From: Rostratula benghalensis
Taxonomy: Eukaryota; Chordata; Aves; Charadriiformes; Rostratulidae
Assembly: GCA_013399305.1 (NCBI GenBank)
Contig: VXAI01000039.1
Location: forward strand, 3,154,868 to 3,218,867
DNA length: 64,000 nucleotides
Reading direction: 5' to 3'
Below are positions 37,393 through 48,425 of this stretch, in pieces. Positions within the stretch are counted from its first letter, which is position 1, and every line of letters begins with the position of its first letter. A program made the position numbers and the translations under genes. The notes beneath the pieces are model-generated. The model ran no database searches, was not told the DNA's origin, and worked only from the letters and a program-made list of their open reading frames with translations.

Positions 37393-40265
37393 ATGCCATC
37401 CATCTGCCACTTTATGAGGATTAAGAAGATGGGCAGTTGGGAAACAAGATCTCAGTTTTGGTATTATTTTTTTCAACATTCAATATAGAAATTATGGGTT
37501 CTCAGGAAACACTTTTGTTAATGCTCTGATGGACAAGGACAGAATCACCCTCAACATCAGTTTTCCCCATATATCTCCACAATATATGTTGCTGAGTTTC
37601 CTAAACATCCACTAAAGAGAACACAAGCTGGAGGTTTAACCACTGTCTGGGAATCTCAGAACATGGACTAGGGTAAAGCTTGATATCATGGGGTTTCCAT
37701 GCATTCAAATATAAGAAAACTGATACAGAAAAGGGTATGGTATACCATTCTAAATACTCCTGATGGTAAGTAAAGCCACAGAAATAAATTGGAAAAAAAA
37801 TTGGAAACATGCTTTTGAACTCACCAGTTACACTATAGGTGCTTACTGAAAACATACAGAGTGGCCATATAGTTTGAGGAATCAAGCATCAAGCTAAGGA
37901 GGGAAGAAAGATAGGAAGGACAGTCTTTCCCTTAAAAGTCCTTCCTGGTTTTATGTGCACAGTGGAGGACTTTGGGAAAGGACTGTACTGCTTAATGAGG
38001 TTACCTAGAAAAGAGCTATTACCATGCACACCTGGCAGATTTTTCGTTTCATTTTTTCCATTATTCAGCTATGTTACAAGTACCCAACTGCAGAAAGAAA
38101 AGACTTAATTTTAAGCTCAGACACAGATAGATTCCTGAAAAATCAATTTTAAGACTAGAAAGAACTTCAATAATCTAAGACTGATCTTGTGCAAGCAAGA
38201 CAGTACAGACAGTATATCTGTATATTTTCTGCTTCTAGCTGATATTCAAGGTTAATTCAAGAAGTAAGTCAAGAAAATGAGAATCATTAGCGAAGAGCCT
38301 TTGGCAGATAAATGGGATGGCCACATTGCCATCTCTTTAGCAGCAGCCCTGTGTTTTATGGCTCTCTATTGCAGCAGATAATGACTAACTGCAATCAGTT
38401 CATGTATTGGTACATACAGACTAGCAATTTAATTTGCGTGGAGCACTGAACTTTATTGCAGTGTTTTAGTAGCCAGTTAGCTGCATTTGGTAAACTGAGG
38501 AGTAACTTGTGCCTGAATGAGTGATTTAATTTCTTTTTTTTAAATCTCATTGCAATGTTCCCCAGTTATAAGCTCACCCATGAATTCCAGGGTTTTTTTA
38601 TACAGTGCTAGAGTTTGCAATGTCTTTGTTAGCACTTTTGAAGCTAAAATGTGGTATCTGTCCTCAGAAAGAAAGCTTCATATACCTCCTCTGGAATAGA
38701 GAATGACCAAGAGACCCTGGTAATAGTCCTGATACTGAAAGCAGCAGAACTGCTCCAGTGTGGGGACCCAGCTGGTCTGTTCAGCTTTTCTGATGCATAG
38801 GGTGCTTCAAGCTCCAAAATTGTATTGCTTCAGGATATTGTATTTCTTTGTGGAAGAATAGTCATAAGCAAGCACATTAGATGCTCACTTAGTGGTCTTT
38901 TCATGTTGACATGTCTCCAGAAGTTTTTTATCTCCTAAGGGAGACAACCTTTAGGGCATAGGCAGGATGTAAACTGAAACTGCGTGACAGAACTATGGTT
39001 TAAAAATCTTTCAGCAAACTGAAAATAGTTTTCACAACACTGTTTGAAGCATTTCATTTCATTTCTACGTACAGAGGCTTTCTGGACTAATACTGAGACA
39101 AAACCTCTGTTGGTACAAGAAGACAAGAGAACATGTGAGGAAGGTTGTGCCTGTTTAGACTTTTTAAATATTACCAATAATCAATAGTGATTTATGCTGC
39201 TTGCAAATTCCATTTGCAGCCTTTAGTTTAATCTCTTCAAATCTTTGATGCCTTATAACATTAAAGGTGCTTATAAACCTGATAGAGGGCATTTTTAGAA
39301 TATGGAGCTAGGTATAAGGAATCTGTTATTTTTTATTTTTCTTTCAGTGGGACTTAAAGTTCAGGAGATAAATTTCAGGAAATATATATTTCAGAATTTA
39401 ACACCTTCTTTAGGTCCCAACTATGCTCTGATTTACACTCTACATAATTCCACTAAACCAGTGTTCCTGCTCCACTACCTACCTTTAGGTACCAGTTAAT
39501 GCTGCGCCTGTTCTTATATCATGTCTCTCCCACAAGAGCAAACCCTCTTGCTAACCAGAATAGAGATGCTGTATGTTCCTGAGAAGAGACAGAAATGAAG
39601 CAATGAACACAAATCCTGACACAAAGATCTTACTTAGAATGTATGGCCCCATTGTTACACATAGTTTCTGTCTGCACATACATATGTCGAAGGGCACGAC
39701 ACAATTCTCATTACATAAGAGCAAGCAGGAGAGCTTGGTGTGCATTAATTATGTTTTTCACAGTCATCTCCCTTGTTGTCTCCTCCTTTCAAAAATATCC
39801 ATATGGGAGTTTCAGTTAAAGATATTTCAATGAAGGTGTTTGAAATTGAGTGTTTTTGCAGCTTCTCTCAGAGAAACGTCACACCAGTTCTCCTGCTGAA
39901 GTAATTTTCCTATATCATTAAGAGACACAGCAGAAAGCGAATGGTGTTTCTTCTGTTTCAGAAGAACCTTGATTTCTGTGCACACATTTAAATAAAAAAA
40001 AAAATGCTCGGAATCTGTGTCAGCATGTGACACTATTTCTTGCTGCAGAGTCATGAAAAATTCATGCACTATGTATTGGTTAAGAATGTCATCCTTTCCT
40101 AAGACCTAAAAGGCAATAATTTGCTTAAACATTGATTCAAAATAAAAATATCACAGGGACTTGTCCCCAGCATGGTACATTACACAAGCACATAAAATGA
40201 GGAAAGGAAGAAAGGTCACATTAAAGGGAATGCAAGATGTATTTAATCTGGTGAAACAGCCAAAC
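37393..40265. other. Unique non-coding DNA
   Basis: No gene or repeat is recognised. The part at about 38280-38580 is even in composition and free of simple sequence, with several ATTA cores, and could be a conserved element. The minus-strand frame at 39827-40069 (80 codons) has a plausible residue mix but no recognisable similarity or splice signals. Confidence 0.55.
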
Positions 40266-40370
40266 TCTCCAGGGCAGGAACTGTCTACTTACGTGTTGGT
40301 GTAGTGCCTTACACATAAAAGCTCTAACCCCATGGAACCTTCATACCCTCAAACAGCAACAATACTCAGG
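40266..40370 (+). repeat. Probable ancient amniote LINE/SINE 3' tail
   Basis: AGGGCAGGAACTGTCT, then GTGTTGGTGTAGTGCCTTACACA and an AACCCCATGG word, keep the order of the old amniote tail (GGGCAGGGACTGTCT, TGTACAGTGCCTAGCACA, ATGGGG) known from L2/L3/MIR-type elements. It is diverged and its family cannot be settled from this short stretch. Confidence 0.42.
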
Positions 40371-41309
40371 ATTATGGGAGTTAAGGGAAAGACTGGAGCG
40401 CATATTTGACGTTCATTGACTTAGCTGATTTCTTCTGACCTTTCTTTACAATCTTTGTATTTCATGGCACTTAAAATGCAAGCACACCCTACTGTAAGTT
40501 ACACTGCAAAGAGTATTAAGGAATATAGTTTTCTAATATTTGTTAGGAGGATTGTTACAGCACATGGGCCTTTCAGTCACATACATGGAGAAATGTAAGA
40601 GACAACTGGGAAAACAGCAAAATAATTGCATATGAGATTTTAATGAAAACCTCCTGAAGAAACTCAGTTTGTAATATAATTCAAACTGCTGAACTGAAGA
40701 ATAGAAAGTTATCTGCCTAATAACAACATCACTGGTTTCAGCCCTGAGGGGAGTACCAACTTGCCGTCTTTTATTCTACTAACAACATCTACACCAAAAG
40801 CATTGTACATCCGTAGGTAAAGCTAAAAAGATAATTTCTCAATTATAACAATAATGCTCTCCAACCAGTGACTTTATGCAAAACAAAACAAGTCTATGAA
40901 TAAATTGTGTAGTTGTCTATGCTGCCCAGAAAAATGAGAGCCTTCCTGCACACACATACTGCAGTATGGTCTGGGAGCGGAGCGGCTTTGCTACATGCAA
41001 GCCGTAAATGGGGAGGCATTGTCAAGCTTTGTGGATAGAACTAAAATCATTAGACTAGATAAACAGTTGAACAGATAGCAAAAAATGGGTTTTGGCAACA
41101 CCCCCCCCCCTTCTTGTATAGTTCTTTAGTTTAGGAGTCCGTTTAATTTTTCCAAGTACACCAGCTGAGTCTACTGAGTGACCAACTTGTGAATCTACCA
41201 TCTAAACCTTCTCCATCTTTTGTATTCCATTTTTTCTTACACACTTCTCAAAAACATGCATTAATAACTCTGCTTCCCAATTTTGTCTACTGCTTCCCTG
41301 CTATGGATA

Positions 41310-41359
41310 TTTGAAAGAGATGAATACTTGAAAGAGATGTCTTTGAAAGAGATGAATAC
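41310..41359. repeat. Three-copy 16-17-base tandem repeat (TTGAAAGAGATG...)
   Basis: TTTGAAAGAGATGAATAC is followed by TTGAAAGAGATGTCT and TTTGAAAGAGATGAATACT. The first and third units agree and the middle one differs in its last bases. Confidence 0.85.
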
Positions 41360-41475
41360 TAAAATTCATAAATTATTGTAGCAAATTTTCTGAAATTTCT
41401 TTGTTTCCTCTCTTCCAAAAGGTGAATGTATATATAAATAAGCCTTGACTACTATCTTGTGAATGTTTATACTTT

Positions 41476-41549
41476 GTATTTTAATGAGGGACAAGCTGTG
41501 CACTAAGTAGCAGTATTTTAACGAGGAACAAGCTGTGCACTAAGTAGCA
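41476..41549. repeat. 37-base tandem duplication
   Basis: Positions 41476-41512 and 41513-41549 are head-to-tail copies of 37 bases with only two differences (T/C and G/A transitions), so the duplication is recent compared with the surrounding relics. Confidence 0.93.
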
Positions 41550-43889
41550 GAGGTTTAATCTAAGCACCTTTTTATGGCTCAAGTGATCTCATCCTAAAAG
41601 TACATGAGCTACAAAAGGCAATAATTACAGATTAAACACTTATGAATGCAGAGGATGTTGCTCTTGTATAAAAAGAGTACAGAATTAGTTTGATAGCTCT
41701 TATCTTGTGCATTTTTAATATTTTCTGTGGGATTAAGGTAGCCTGTCCAATGAGAAAATTTGTCCATGTTCTAGTAATTTGATTCTCATTGTCTTGCAAT
41801 TTGAAGATCCACTTGATAAACCCTAAACTGTTAGCTTACATGATAATGGTCCTTTTTTCTTTTTCTACTAAATTTGCATTCCAAACAATAAGTATTTTTC
41901 AGTGCTGCCTAGGTTTGCCTCAGACAAGTGATTTTTCTACCTGGAATGGCAGGTTTGCATTTGAGAATTGGCACTGTCATTTTTTCATTACAGGATTAAA
42001 CCCAATTTAAATCATGAAAATTTCATCTGTCATCTTATTTTTAGAATTTCATGTCTTTCTTACTATTCGTCATCCATGAATAGTATGTTAGGGAAACCAT
42101 GGGGTTCTTTTCAACTTAAAGAGATAGTTTCACTATGTATAGCTCCCACAAACACAGTGTCCTTCTTGCCCTTTACAAAAGACCACTCACCTCAATCATT
42201 TGGGAATACTGTTTTTCCGCAGTTGATATATAAACACTTGCCTGAATCCTGAATACAAAGACATCAGTTAATCTCCAGTAATGAAGATAGATATGAAATA
42301 TTTCAATTGGAAAGTTTAAGTTGAAAACTAAAAAGAAAGCTTTCTTGCTGATTGTGATGTCCCATGTGGTCAGCTCAGTGGTACGACTTCACAGGCATTA
42401 CACAGTGAAATCTTTTGCACTGTTCTTCACAGGAAGAAGACATCTTGGCCTATGTCCTTTCACTGGGAGTGAGGAAGTTATTAAAACCATCCTACAACAC
42501 CCCTATTTTGAATTTTGTCTTTTTGGGAAGCAAGTACTAAACCAGGTACAGATATAGACTTCCTGTAATTTAAACCTGGTAGCACATAAAGCGCCCTGGC
42601 CTTCCCATTAAAACTGCTGTCCTGTGCTACACAGAAATGCAGTCCCTCTCTCCTCCTCTCAGGCAGGTCTAAAATCTTAATAAATAGACTTTGTGATGTG
42701 ATGCCATTTTGGTAAATAAGATCAGAGTGTTCTAACCCTTTAAGCCAGGTGTGCTTTCCTTCTTTCAGACTCTGTGAGATTTTTGATTTACATGGACGTG
42801 CATGAACTATCATGACCTGATCAATCAGGGTTCTGCTGGGCTGATTGTTATTTTGGGCAAGTAATTTAATATTAGTGAATATATGAATTGAATCATACAT
42901 CCTTCCCCTTCCTTAAGTTGTGGGAAGGTACATGTTTAGGTCACTGACAATGGTCACTCTGGGACTAAGATTACAGTCCAAAGGCAGAGGGCTGACAATG
43001 TTTATATATAGAGTGGCGTTGCTAGTATCTCACAAGTTATGTTGAAATGTTCAGACCTTAATTGTTGACAATTCCAAGCAAGTCAGGTGGTGCTGTTTGT
43101 TTGGTTTAAGAGAGAAAGAAAAAAATCCCAACTTCTAATGAAAATCTTAACTCGTCTCTCTACAACTCCCTTTCACATCTCACTACTAAGTGCAAAGACA
43201 AAGAACCCTTCTGAAAATACTGTATATTTCCTTATCCAAATTTCACATGACACAATAGCTTAATAGTTGATCCTTTAAGACAGTTTCCTACTCTTTTTTT
43301 GCTCAGTATGAATGTGTTTTAGAACGACATACAAAGATAATATTAGCCTGTTAATATTAACATCTCTCACAGAGCAGTAATTCAGGAATAACTCTCTGAT
43401 ATGTGTCTCACCAATAAAGAATTTGTGTTAGTGAGATAAGAAAATGACTGCAATACCAGATCTATTCAAATTGTTCTCCTTGCCTTTAATAGGCTGCAAC
43501 AGACATGCCACACAAAATTTGGCCCAGAACCCATATGCGATTATCTGTATAGAACCAGTGACACTTCAGAGGTTTTATTCTACCCAAACTGTGATTTTAA
43601 ATGCATTTCTTTTTGACAAAATTTGAATAGATTTAATTATAACAGTGAGAAATGTACAAGACTTGTAAGAAGGCAGCATCAGTACAGGTTTCAGTCACCA
43701 CACATGCTAGATATTTTTCTATGCTTTCTGCCAGAATAGCTCAATGCTTTGTAAAGTAATTTGGCTTTCAGTTTAAAACCAAACAAAAAGATTGCTTGTA
43801 ATTCTCTTCAAAACCCATGTAAATACTGCTTTGCCCTTCTGCTGTGCCTCCCAGATCAAAAGCATCTGCAAATATTTCATAAGTATTGT

Positions 43890-44035
43890 TCCAGCCCCCT
43901 TGGAGTCTAGCTAATTAAATTGCTTGGCTTTGCAGACCTTGGAAACAAACTCTGAGGTTAAATAATGTGCCAGAGAAAAGGGCAAAAGTCTGCATCCCAG
44001 TTATGAACAGAAGCTACACCATGCAGCTACTAGCC
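43890..44035 (-). repeat. Possible reverse-oriented MIR
   Basis: GGAAACAAACTCTGAGGTTAAATAATGTGCCAGAGAA followed by GTCTGCATCCCAG recalls the antisense MIR core (GAAACTGAGGCACAGAGAGGTTAA, then TTGCCCAAGG). The similarity is weak and uninterrupted over only about 40 bases. Confidence 0.28.
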
Positions 44036-44334
44036 ATCCATTTTAAGTTGTGTTACTGCTACTCTTCTTTTGAGTAGAGCTATTTCTATGACCACAGACA
44101 TGATAGCATAGTGAAACCTGGTGAATATTTATTTTCCTCACTGTGCATCTTCTACAAATGTTTGTTCCTGTATGCCTAGTTTAACGCACTTTTCTGGTAC
44201 GAACCCTTGGTGGAATGATTTTTGACACTCACTGTCCTGACTGTTCCCCAGATGCAGTCCCTAATGCAGTTTTTTGAGGAAAAAGCTGCCTTGCTCTTTT
44301 AGAAAACACAATCTCCAAACTGAAGTTCCTGAGA

Positions 44335-44871
44335 ATGGATTGTTTTGTAATTGAGACAATTCCAATTTTACACCAGTTTTACAAGTTTGCTATCCTACAG
44401 GAAAGTACTTCACGTTTACAACGGAATGAAATTGCTGCAGCAAACTCCTTTTTTTGTCAAACACACGTTGAACTCCTGCTCTTCTGCTGGCAGCTTGCAG
44501 CTGGCACTGCCTGGGGTGCCTTCCCTGGCACCACGCTAGGGAGCCCAAGCCAAAGTCCTGCCATCACTGGTGACACTGAATGGAGAAGGTACCTCACATT
44601 TCCTATTCCAGCAAGGCTTAGATGGCTTTGGGCTTGTGCTAGATCACTCACCACCCCTGACAGAGCAACAGCCACAGCTTTCATTGCTGGGTCTGTCAGG
44701 ACTTGTGCTAGCAGTGATGAAGCCAGGACCCCGGTAACATTTTCTTTGCCAGTTTTGCTCCACAAGGAGGGAAGCAGGCTCATCCTGTTCAGAGATAGCA
44801 ACCCAGTGTTTTTTGTGGCAACCAGAACTATTCTAAGCACAAAAGCTGTCAGATTGCAAATATTTAGATGA
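44335..44871 (+). other. Unidentified 178-codon open frame, probably not a gene
   Basis: The longest frame here not due to CR1 runs 178 codons on the plus strand, while the minus strand over 44457-44876 is also open for 139 codons. The segment 44470-44830 is GC-rich compared with its flanks, which lowers stop frequency in all frames. The predicted peptide has no signal sequence, repeat or motif I recognise; its centre is rich in Thr, Ala, Ser and Arg. No promoter, splice site or poly(A) signal frames it. A stop-poor patch of unique or very old repeat DNA is the likelier explanation. Confidence 0.25.
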
Positions 44872-44879
44872 GGCATTGC

Positions 44880-45327
44880 AAGAAATATAATGTGAAAGTA
44901 TTCTACTGCTTTCTGATTAATGCAATATTCATCACCGTCAAAAGTCTAGCATGAGGTCGGGCACCAGTTTGTCATTTATTAATCACTTTTATGTCTCAGC
45001 TCCAGTCACAGAAGAAAAGGAGTTAAATAACTCAGTTTACAACTGCTAAAAATAAACTTGCGGACTTGCTGGATTCCTCCACATTAAAATGTAAACAACT
45101 GTCAGCTCTTCTGGAAAAGCTAGTTTTGCCCTGCCTGTGACTTCCCCAGGAGAATTTATGTTTTTTTAAAAAGTTTTATGCTGAAGTTTTGTTTCCATAA
45201 TTGGGACTGGCCAGTTTTCTCTCAGAAAAAAATGAAAACTAAACTCTTTCCAATTAAAACAATTGCTACTAGAAACAGAGCACACAGACCATATAGAGAA
45301 TGGTGTGAGCTGCCTTAGCAGGGATTG
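44880..45327. other. Unique non-coding DNA
   Basis: Nothing recognisable is seen in this AT-rich stretch. Confidence 0.5.
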
Positions 45328-45445
45328 CAGCCAATCATTTTCAAATTTGGGTACCTCAAGAGGGGCAGCTAAATCCATATTTAGACACCTAGATAAGAAG
45401 TGCCTGGTCTGGTTTCACTGCCAGCACCCACAGATCCTGTAGGTG
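45328..45445. repeat. Ancient amniote repeat with self-complementary TTTAGGCACCTAAAT-type core
   Basis: ATTTTCAAATTTGGGTACCT, CTAAATCCATATTTAGACAC, CTAGATAAG and GCCAGCACCCACAG follow in order an old dispersed amniote repeat that I remember from reptile and bird DNA, whose core reads CTAAATCCATATTTAGGCAC. The core is partly palindromic, as in a MITE or DNA-transposon remnant. I do not know its catalogue name. Confidence 0.48.
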
Positions 45446-45818
45446 TCTTCCACTGTCCATCAAATCCAGGATATTTGAAAGTAACTCTGGGTTTTTTTAG
45501 GGAGAAGAAGCATTTGTTGGCATTAAAAAATAAATAAATGTCAGGCCAACATTTAAACATTTTGTTAAAAATGTTCCTCTCATGTCGTTACCGGATTTTT
45601 AAAACTACATCAGGCCAAGACCTAGTGTGTTAAAGTGCATGCTCATTGCTTTAGAGCACCACACAGTGCTACATGAGATTACTTGGAGCAGAAATAGAAG
45701 TCCTAGATAAGAGAACAGATACAATATAATCAATATACTGCAAATTGATTGGTATACTGCAGTTTGCTTTGGCTTAGGGATTGTTTGCACAGAAATATTT
45801 GGACTTTTTTATCAAAGC
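45446..45818. other. Unique AT-rich DNA
   Basis: No gene or repeat is recognised between the old palindromic repeat and the CR1 tail. Confidence 0.5.
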
Positions 45819-46065
45819 ATAAGGGGCAATGGGTGCAAGCTGGAACAAAGGAGGTTCCACTTACATGTGAGAAAAAACTTCTTCATGGTGAGGGTGATGG
45901 AACACTGGACCAGGCTGCCCAGAGAGGTTGTGGAGTCTCCTTCTCTGGAGACATTCAAACCCCATCTGGATGTGTTCCTGTATGACCTGATCTAGGTGTT
46001 CCTGCTCCGCAGGGGGATTGGACTAGAAGGTCCCTTCCAATCTCTGATGTTCTGCGATTCTATGA
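45819..46065 (+). mobile_element. Short CR1 LINE tail
   Basis: About 250 bases of CR1 C-terminus and 3' UTR. The words AAGGGGCAATGGGTGCAAGC, CAGGCTGCCCAGAGAGGTTG, TGGATGTGTTCCTGTATGAC and GGGGGATTGGACTAGAAGGT are followed by a TGCGATTCTATGA terminus. The coding part is broken by one or more frameshifts. It matches the C-terminus of the copy at 13081 (KGQWVQ, LDMFL-type end), so the two belong to one subfamily. Confidence 0.93.
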
Positions 46066-46489
46066 AAGCATGCCCAAATCACTGTTAAATGATACAAGAG
46101 TTAGCCAATCAAACCAGTCATCTGGCTAGCATATATTTCCCTACTATTTAAATTAGTTTGGAATATCTCATTTTTAGTGATCCTTTTCTGCATGGTTTAT
46201 ATTACATTAATTGCACCTGTCAGTCATGGATAACAGTTATCTTACAGAATGTTCACAGACCACACGTTGGTTTTTTTTCAGATCTGGAAACTAACGGGTT
46301 ACAACGTACTACGCTCACTTAGATAAATGGAAACATGAAAGAATACTCATAAAAAGCCACAGTAAAACGGGAAATAATGCTTATTCTCTTAATTTAAGGA
46401 GACGAAAAGAGCAACAGAACAGATATAAGATTAGAATATCCCTTTAATAAGCAATACAGACCATCCTCATATCAGTGTAGCTTCATCTA
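46066..46489. other. Unique non-coding DNA
   Basis: Nothing recognisable is seen. Confidence 0.5.
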
Positions 46490-47653
46490 AGAATACTGTC
46501 AGTTCCGTGAAAGCCTTCCAAGGGAAGGGTCTCAAGGGAATCTCTTCTATTGCTTCCCTATGATTAGAAATTTATTCCTACTATTAACTAGTTTGCAGAC
46601 AGAAGCTTATTCCTTTTTGTCCTAGAAAGACATGGAGAACAGTTCCTTACCTTACCTTTATGCAATAGTCGATCAGATACTTGAAAACATATGCCCTCCC
46701 TCAGTGATCTCCTTTATATTTAAAACAACGTGGTTTCGGTCTTTTTCTGTAAATCATTGTCTCCTAAACTCTGGCCTTTCTTTTTGCTCTCACTTGAGGA
46801 CCTTTCAATGAAAATTAAGGACTTTTCAAATTAACTTCTTTACCAAATCTGGACACAGAACTGCCCAACTCTGTGTCAAGGGGCGTCATAATTTAAGTAA
46901 ACATTGTTTGAAGAATCAACTCTTTTTTGTTTTGAATCTGCCACTAGCAAGTTTCATTTGATGTCCCTGCATTCATGCATTAGAAAAGATGGTGAACAAA
47001 TTTTGATGCTTTCTGTAATATGTTCCTTTCTGTTTTGGCATGACAGTTGCCTTTTTTCCAGGCAGGGTAGTGCTGATCTAGTAAATTACTCATCACGCTG
47101 AAGCTGTTCTAAAACTCAGACCTTTCTCTGTAGTTTTGTTTTATTCCCTGTCTCCCTTTTTTGAAAATAATTTTGCCTTTCCCATTTCCACATTATACTG
47201 AGGTGGCATGAAGTGAAAAGTTACATAGTCTGGCTGGTAGTTCAGCCATTTCACATTTTCATTCCTTTAGAACTTGGGCAGGTGCCATCCAGTCCTGGTG
47301 GTTGGAGTATTCTGTCAATTGGTTCTATAATCTGTTCCACTGACACTTCAGCTTGTGACAGATTCTCTAACACCTCCTCCAAAAAGAAGGGTTTCAGCAT
47401 GGAAACTTCCCTAAGTTTATCCATGGCAAATGCTTTTATGCCTTGCTTATCTATTGGCTGTCATGCTTCTCTGGCGAGCTCCTGATGTATTTGATGTATT
47501 TGAAAAAAAAATGTATTCTTACTTTTTATGTCTCTGCAAGTTTTTCCTCAAAATCCTTCACATTTAATCTGCCAGTGCTTGTGTCTTTGTCTGATACTCT
47601 CAGTTGGACAAGAATTCAACTTTATGAAGGCAGCCTTGACACTTTCTATAACT
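46490..47653 (-). mobile_element. Ancient CR1-clade LINE, 3' portion
   Basis: On the minus strand, 47432-47277 translates without a stop to about 50 residues including EVLENLSQAEVSVEQIIEPI and PPGLDGT. This matches the segment before RT domain 0-1 of old amniote CR1-clade LINEs (ELSQ-EVSVEEV, then SPGPDGIHP). Upstream, about 47520-47480 encodes FFFKYIKYIRS, like the NFFKYIRSRK linker. Downstream, 47190-47160 keeps a W-(5)-FSKKGD echo of DWKRANVVPIFKKGD. From about 46890 to 46500 the decayed C-terminal coding and tail appear (TTTTTGTCCTAGAAAGACAT, GGAGAACAGTTCC, ATACTTGAAAACATATGCCC). Much of the RT core between 46890 and 47160 is missing or unrecognisable. The element continues at 48237 beyond a younger CR1. 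It is far older than the CR1 copies around it. Confidence 0.75.
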
Positions 47654-48236
47654 TCCTTATAGGTAAGCTTAGGCCAGCAGGTCAAGGGAGGTCATTGTAC
47701 CCTTCTACTCTGCCCTGGGAGGCCACATCTAGAGTACTGTGTCCAGTTCTGGGCTCCCCAGTTCAAGAAAACAGGGAACTATTGGAAAGAGTCCAGTGGA
47801 GGACTATGAAGAAAACCAGGGGACAGGAGCACCTCCCTTATGAGGAAGTGCTGAGAGACCGGGATCTCTTTAGGCTGGAGAGAAAACTGAGAAGGGATCT
47901 CATCAATGCTTATAAATATCTAAAGTACAAGTCTCAAGAAGATGGGGCCAAACTCTTTTCAGTGGTGTCCAGCAACAGGACAAGGGGCAAAGGGCACAAA
48001 ATGGAACACAAGAAATTCTGTCTCAACATGAGGAAAAATTTCGTCACTTTGAGGGTAACAGAGCACTGGAACAGGCTGCCCAGAGAGGTTGTGGAGTCTC
48101 CTCTGAAGATACTCAAAACCTCCTGGAAGTGTTCCTGTCCAGCTTGCTCTCAGTGAACTTGCTTTGACAGGGGGGTTGGACTAGTTGCTCTCCAAAGGTC
48201 CCTTCAATCCCTACCATTTTGTGATTCTGTGATTCT
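47654..48236 (+). mobile_element. CR1 LINE with internal deletion, nested in an older LINE
   Basis: The main part (47674-48236) is CR1 from the SRSREV block through [53 protein letters not shown] and the 3' UTR to a TTGTGATTCTGTGATTC terminus. The preceding 20 bases (47654-47673) match 2330-2349 of the first CR1 copy at 19 of 20 positions, the ILIGKLR region of the RT domain. The copy therefore jumps over about 490 bases (2350-2840 of that copy), including the catalytic box. The deletion may have formed during insertion by template jumping or later. It sits in the opposite orientation inside the ancient LINE, which resumes at 48237. Confidence 0.9.
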
Positions 48237-48425
48237 TGTTCTTAATAACATTCCTTTACCTTCAGTTTAGGCATCCTAATTTTATTCTTTTTAGGATATG
48301 CAGCATGCATCTATCTGATGAGAGCTTCTGATATGATGTCTTCAAATAGCCTCCATGTCACCTGCAAAAATTTCATGCTTTGAAATACCCTTTTACTAAA
48401 AGTCAGAAGAATGCTTTTGATTTAA
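48237..48425 (-). mobile_element. Ancient CR1-clade LINE, 5' continuation
   Basis: GATGTCTTCAAATAGCCTCC, ATGTCACCTGCAAAAATTTC and TTTGAAATACCCTTTTACTA follow the next upstream part of the same old amniote LINE (GGTGTCTTTAAAAAGTTTCC, ATGCAGCTTGCAGGGATTTC). Read on the minus strand this is 5' of the segment ending at 47653, in the order expected if one element was split by the CR1 at 47654-48236. No open frame survives. Confidence 0.55.

Larger units (their letters stand above)
40371..44334. other. Mostly unique non-coding DNA
   Basis: No gene is recognised. Two short tandem duplications (41310-41359 and 41476-41549), a C10 run at 41101-41110 and a possible MIR at 43890-44035 are entered separately. 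The 139-codon minus-strand frame at 42481-42900 has no recognised domain and no coding support. Confidence 0.5.

Noticed and set aside
42481..42900. 139-codon minus-strand frame as a gene
   Set aside because: No recognisable domain or exon signals; unsupported by context.
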